Shown piece after piece: positions 61,406-64,000 of a DNA stretch of 64,000 bases. Both the position numbers and the translations under genes were made by a program. Source of the DNA: Nymphaea colorata (Eukaryota > Streptophyta > Magnoliopsida > Nymphaeales > Nymphaeaceae); NCBI RefSeq assembly GCF_008831285.2, contig NC_045144.1, positions 20,661,716 through 20,725,715 on the forward strand, given 5' to 3'. The number at the start of each line of letters is the position of its first letter. Within the stretch, counting starts at the first letter, position 1. The notes under the pieces were generated by a model, which had not been told where the DNA came from, did no database searches, and saw only the letters and a program-made list of their open reading frames with translations.

Positions 61406-62446
61406 GTTGAGAAGAAATGGTTACCCTGATAAGGCAAAATATCATTGCAATAGGCTCCTATACCACTCACTCAATCTAAAGACACCATTTTAGACAATAC
61501 AACCAGTAAAAACGAAAAAATTGTGAGTGAAGCATATTTTTCAACTGCAGAGAATTGTGGTTATGCTATAGAAATCTACTCTCTTTAATCTGTAGGATCA
61601 TAAATGGTTAACAAGTAGTATAGGACTTAACTTGTCTTGGAGTTGCTTATGAGGAGAGACTCAAACTTACAATTTCATGACTATGAAAAACACAGTCATC
61701 ATGGTTCTGAGTAGCAATATTAACAGTCATTGACAAATATCATGTAGCGAGTCTAGCGACTCATCCCAGACATATAATTATCGAATATATAACAAGAAGT
61801 CATTTCTAAGCGATTCCTAGTGAACTCATTTTATGAACAAAAAGAGATCTACAGAAATCCAGGGAACAATTTCTCCTGTGTGGACAACCACTACTAAATG
61901 TCAATGGATATCCGTTTCTTGAGAAAAGAAAGCATGAAGACCCATAACAAATCATAGTTCCCATTTCAAAGGATTGTATTTCCCAAGTAAATGAAACATG
62001 ATATCCTCAGTAGATGGATCAAGTTTGCTGCCTTGCAGACACGTGTTATCTTGCTCCAAGCACCATTCTCTGCTTGTTACTGAAGAATTCCAGAATTCTC
62101 ACTGATGAATTCCAGAATTCTAACTAACATGATCATATAATTTTTCTTCTTCCATCACGAAATTATGCAAAATATTCATTTAAAATTTTGAAAATGGTCA
62201 AGCTGCAATTTATGAACTTACCACACAAAAAAGGTTCGTGCTCGAAAGAATCAGGTAATACATATAACCAATGTCATGGGCAATTCTAAGCTGGTGAAGT
62301 GTCTATTATCTAGAAAAGATCAAGTGAAACAAAAGCTGAAGGTATGAAGAATCGTCACTATCCCCCATCAAGAAAGATAGCAGGATTAATTCACAAAGGC
62401 CAACATAGTAATTACATGAACCTGTATTGCAGTGACAAAAGATGTG

Positions 62447-63859
62447 TCAACCATATTCGTGTTCCCTTGCAAGCTGTTCATCAGCCATCCGTCTCAAGGA
62501 CTGATTTATGTGCTCGTCTGTTCTGTGAATTCTGACAAGCCTATTTACTGTATCTTGAAACGTAGGGGTATCAAATGCTTCTGAGATTCTTTCTCTTAAT
62601 AATGGATCTTCCGAAAAATTGATCAGAGCTTCTGCTGCGTTATCCTTCACCTCTTCGGATTCATCCCTCAGGAGCCTCATGAGAATTGGAATGACTCCAG
62701 CATCGGCAAGTGCACGCCTATCATCCTCATCATAGCTCAATTGCGCAACAGCTCCTGAGACCCTCTCCCGGATCTCAGCTGTTCCTACTTGTAAATTTTC
62801 AAGCAGAAGAGGGACTGCACCAGACACTCTGACAACAGGTATGGAATGCTTATAGCTGGACAGATCCCATAGAACATCGACTGCTGCAGCTTTGGCAGCA
62901 TCATTAGACTGCCGAAGAATTGTCACCATATGTGCAGCAATGGCTACGGCATTTTCCTCGGCAACAGCCAACACACAAAGAACATCTTCTGCAATTTCTT
63001 TACCAATAGATTCAGTTCCTTCAAGTAACTCGACAATCAGTGGAATTGCTCCAGCCAGAGCAACAGGTCGGATAAAATCTACGTGGGCAGAGACAATTCC
63101 TAGAGTGTTTGCTGCCACAATCTTCAAAGTCGGGTCGCCTTCCCTCATTAATCCTACCAAAACGGGTATGACGCCCGCATCAACAAGCAGCTGCCTTGAG
63201 GTTCTCGTCCTTCCAATCATCCCGATGGCTGTAACTGCCCTGGCTCTAGAAGCCATTACCCCAACTCCAGCAGCCTCAATGAGAAGAGGCAGACTGCCAG
63301 TGCCAACTATCGCGCGTCTCATGTCTCTCAGCATCGCCATGGCACTCAGTATCTCTGCGAAACAACGCCTTGTCGTGCCGCTAGACGAATCCATCAAACT
63401 GATAACTACTTGCAGCCCGTTGTGTCGAATCAAGATCATCCTGTTTTGGCTAGAACAGATAATGATTTCCCTCAGGGACCTCGCCAATGTCTTCCGATGA
63501 CCGGCTTCCGACTGAACCAGCAGCCGGAGGAGATGCTGAACTGCGCCAGACTGGCCAATTAACCGGCACAAATTATCGCTACGGCGAGCAAAACACATAA
63601 TGCAGTAAGCAGCTGCCTCTTGAATCGATCTCGGATGATCGAACTGAGCGACATCCAGATGTTCAACCAAAATAGGAACGAGCGGTTCCAGAACAGTTTC
63701 AGGCGCAATCTTAGACCGCTTACCCAGCAAAATTGTACCTCTGATCCTACAAACTTCCGACCCACATTCAAGCAACTTCAAATACGTTTCTCTCATGCCT
63801 TCCCAATCGGTATCGACATCCAAACTGGTCGAAGATTCATGAACCTCAGCACCATCCAT
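62447..63859 (-). CDS. Armadillo-repeat (ARM) protein, single exon
   Basis: An intact 470-residue frame from ATG at 63,859 to TGA at 62,447, without introns. After an acidic, Ser-rich leader (about 1-25), nearly the whole protein is made of consecutive armadillo/HEAT-like helical repeats. Typical repeat cores are GAVQHLLRLL, GVIPVLVGLMREGDPTLKIV, GAIPLIVELLEG, GAVPLLLENL and GVIPILMRLLRDESEEVKDN. Each has the Gly-x-Ile/Val-Pro turn followed by an AAxxL-type helix. The C-terminal 45 residues are charged. No U-box, F-box, BTB or membrane segment is present, so it belongs to the plant ARM-only proteins, likely a soluble protein-interaction scaffold. Partner and pathway cannot be inferred. About 140 bp of upstream sequence is in the window. 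Opposite-strand frames over it are shadows. Confidence 0.93.
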   Translation of the reverse strand: MDGAEVHESSTSLDVDTDWEGMRETYLKLLECGSEVCRIRGTILLGKRSKIAPETVLEPLVPILVEHLDVAQFDHPRSIQEAAAYCIMCFARRSDNLCRLIGQSGAVQHLLRLLVQSEAGHRKTLARSLREIIICSSQNRMILIRHNGLQVVISLMDSSSGTTRRCFAEILSAMAMLRDMRRAIVGTGSLPLLIEAAGVGVMASRARAVTAIGMIGRTRTSRQLLVDAGVIPVLVGLMREGDPTLKIVAANTLGIVSAHVDFIRPVALAGAIPLIVELLEGTESIGKEIAEDVLCVLAVAEENAVAIAAHMVTILRQSNDAAKAAAVDVLWDLSSYKHSIPVVRVSGAVPLLLENLQVGTAEIRERVSGAVAQLSYDEDDRRALADAGVIPILMRLLRDESEEVKDNAAEALINFSEDPLLRERISEAFDTPTFQDTVNRLVRIHRTDEHINQSLRRMADEQLAREHEYG

Positions 63860-64000
63860 CTCGAAAAATTCAATATTCTAAAGAAACCCACCTCCACAGT
63901 AGAACTTCCCTCCAATTAACGACTCGGGCAAAGATTTTTCAATCAATCATAGCGATATTCTGCAGCCTTCTGAACGACCCATCAAAAGATTTCCTGTTCA

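Noticed and set aside
62892-63500. 202-codon plus-strand frame
   Set aside because: Antisense shadow of the armadillo gene. Its composition follows the opposite codons and no family features are present.
1-64000. tRNA, rRNA or other structural RNA genes
   Set aside because: I looked for tRNA arm motifs and rRNA-like blocks and saw none that hold up. A covariance-model scan would be needed to exclude them formally.

Overview
The window is nuclear DNA of a flowering plant. It carries TIR/NB-ARC resistance-gene relics, a plant-type eRF1 gene with UTR introns, a plant armadillo-repeat gene, hAT-type MITEs, a Ty1/copia relic and many AT, CT and GT microsatellites. TIR-NB-ARC genes are absent from grasses, so a non-grass angiosperm (eudicot, magnoliid or early-diverging lineage) is most likely. 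The species cannot be read from the sequence.

Layout. (1) 1-20 kb is a large degenerate inverted repeat with arms of about 148-9,790 and 12,380-19,922. The left arm holds a broken TIR-NB-ARC gene on the minus strand and, beside it, a second broken TIR exon. The right arm keeps only a short TIR scrap. (2) 20-24 kb holds an inverted copy of sequence found again near 34-35 and 40 kb, a possible DUF761-like tail, and a frameshifted heavy-metal-associated (HMA) domain pseudogene. (3) 24,065-33,175 is a tandem array of sixteen and a quarter units of about 559 bp. (4) 33.2-33.9 kb holds a TATA-containing segment and a copia RT/RNase H relic. (5) 34-43 kb is built from direct duplications, two more partial HMA copies, GC-ended elements with 11-bp target duplications, and one stray inverted satellite piece. 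(6) 43.5-49.1 kb is the eRF1 gene (minus strand), with a 3'UTR intron and a long 5'UTR intron. (7) 49.1-62.4 kb is mostly non-coding, with several local tandem duplications and two weak exon candidates. (8) 62,447-63,859 is an intact single-exon armadillo-repeat gene (minus strand).

Only eRF1 and the armadillo gene look intact. The rest is a resistance-gene/HMA neighbourhood rearranged by repeated inverted and direct segmental duplication. The most striking functional signal is at the end of eRF1. Its UAG stop is followed by CAAUCA, a match to the UAG-CARYYA readthrough context, and the reading frame stays open across a downstream 3'UTR splice junction. This fits the readthrough/NMD autoregulation described for plant eRF1.
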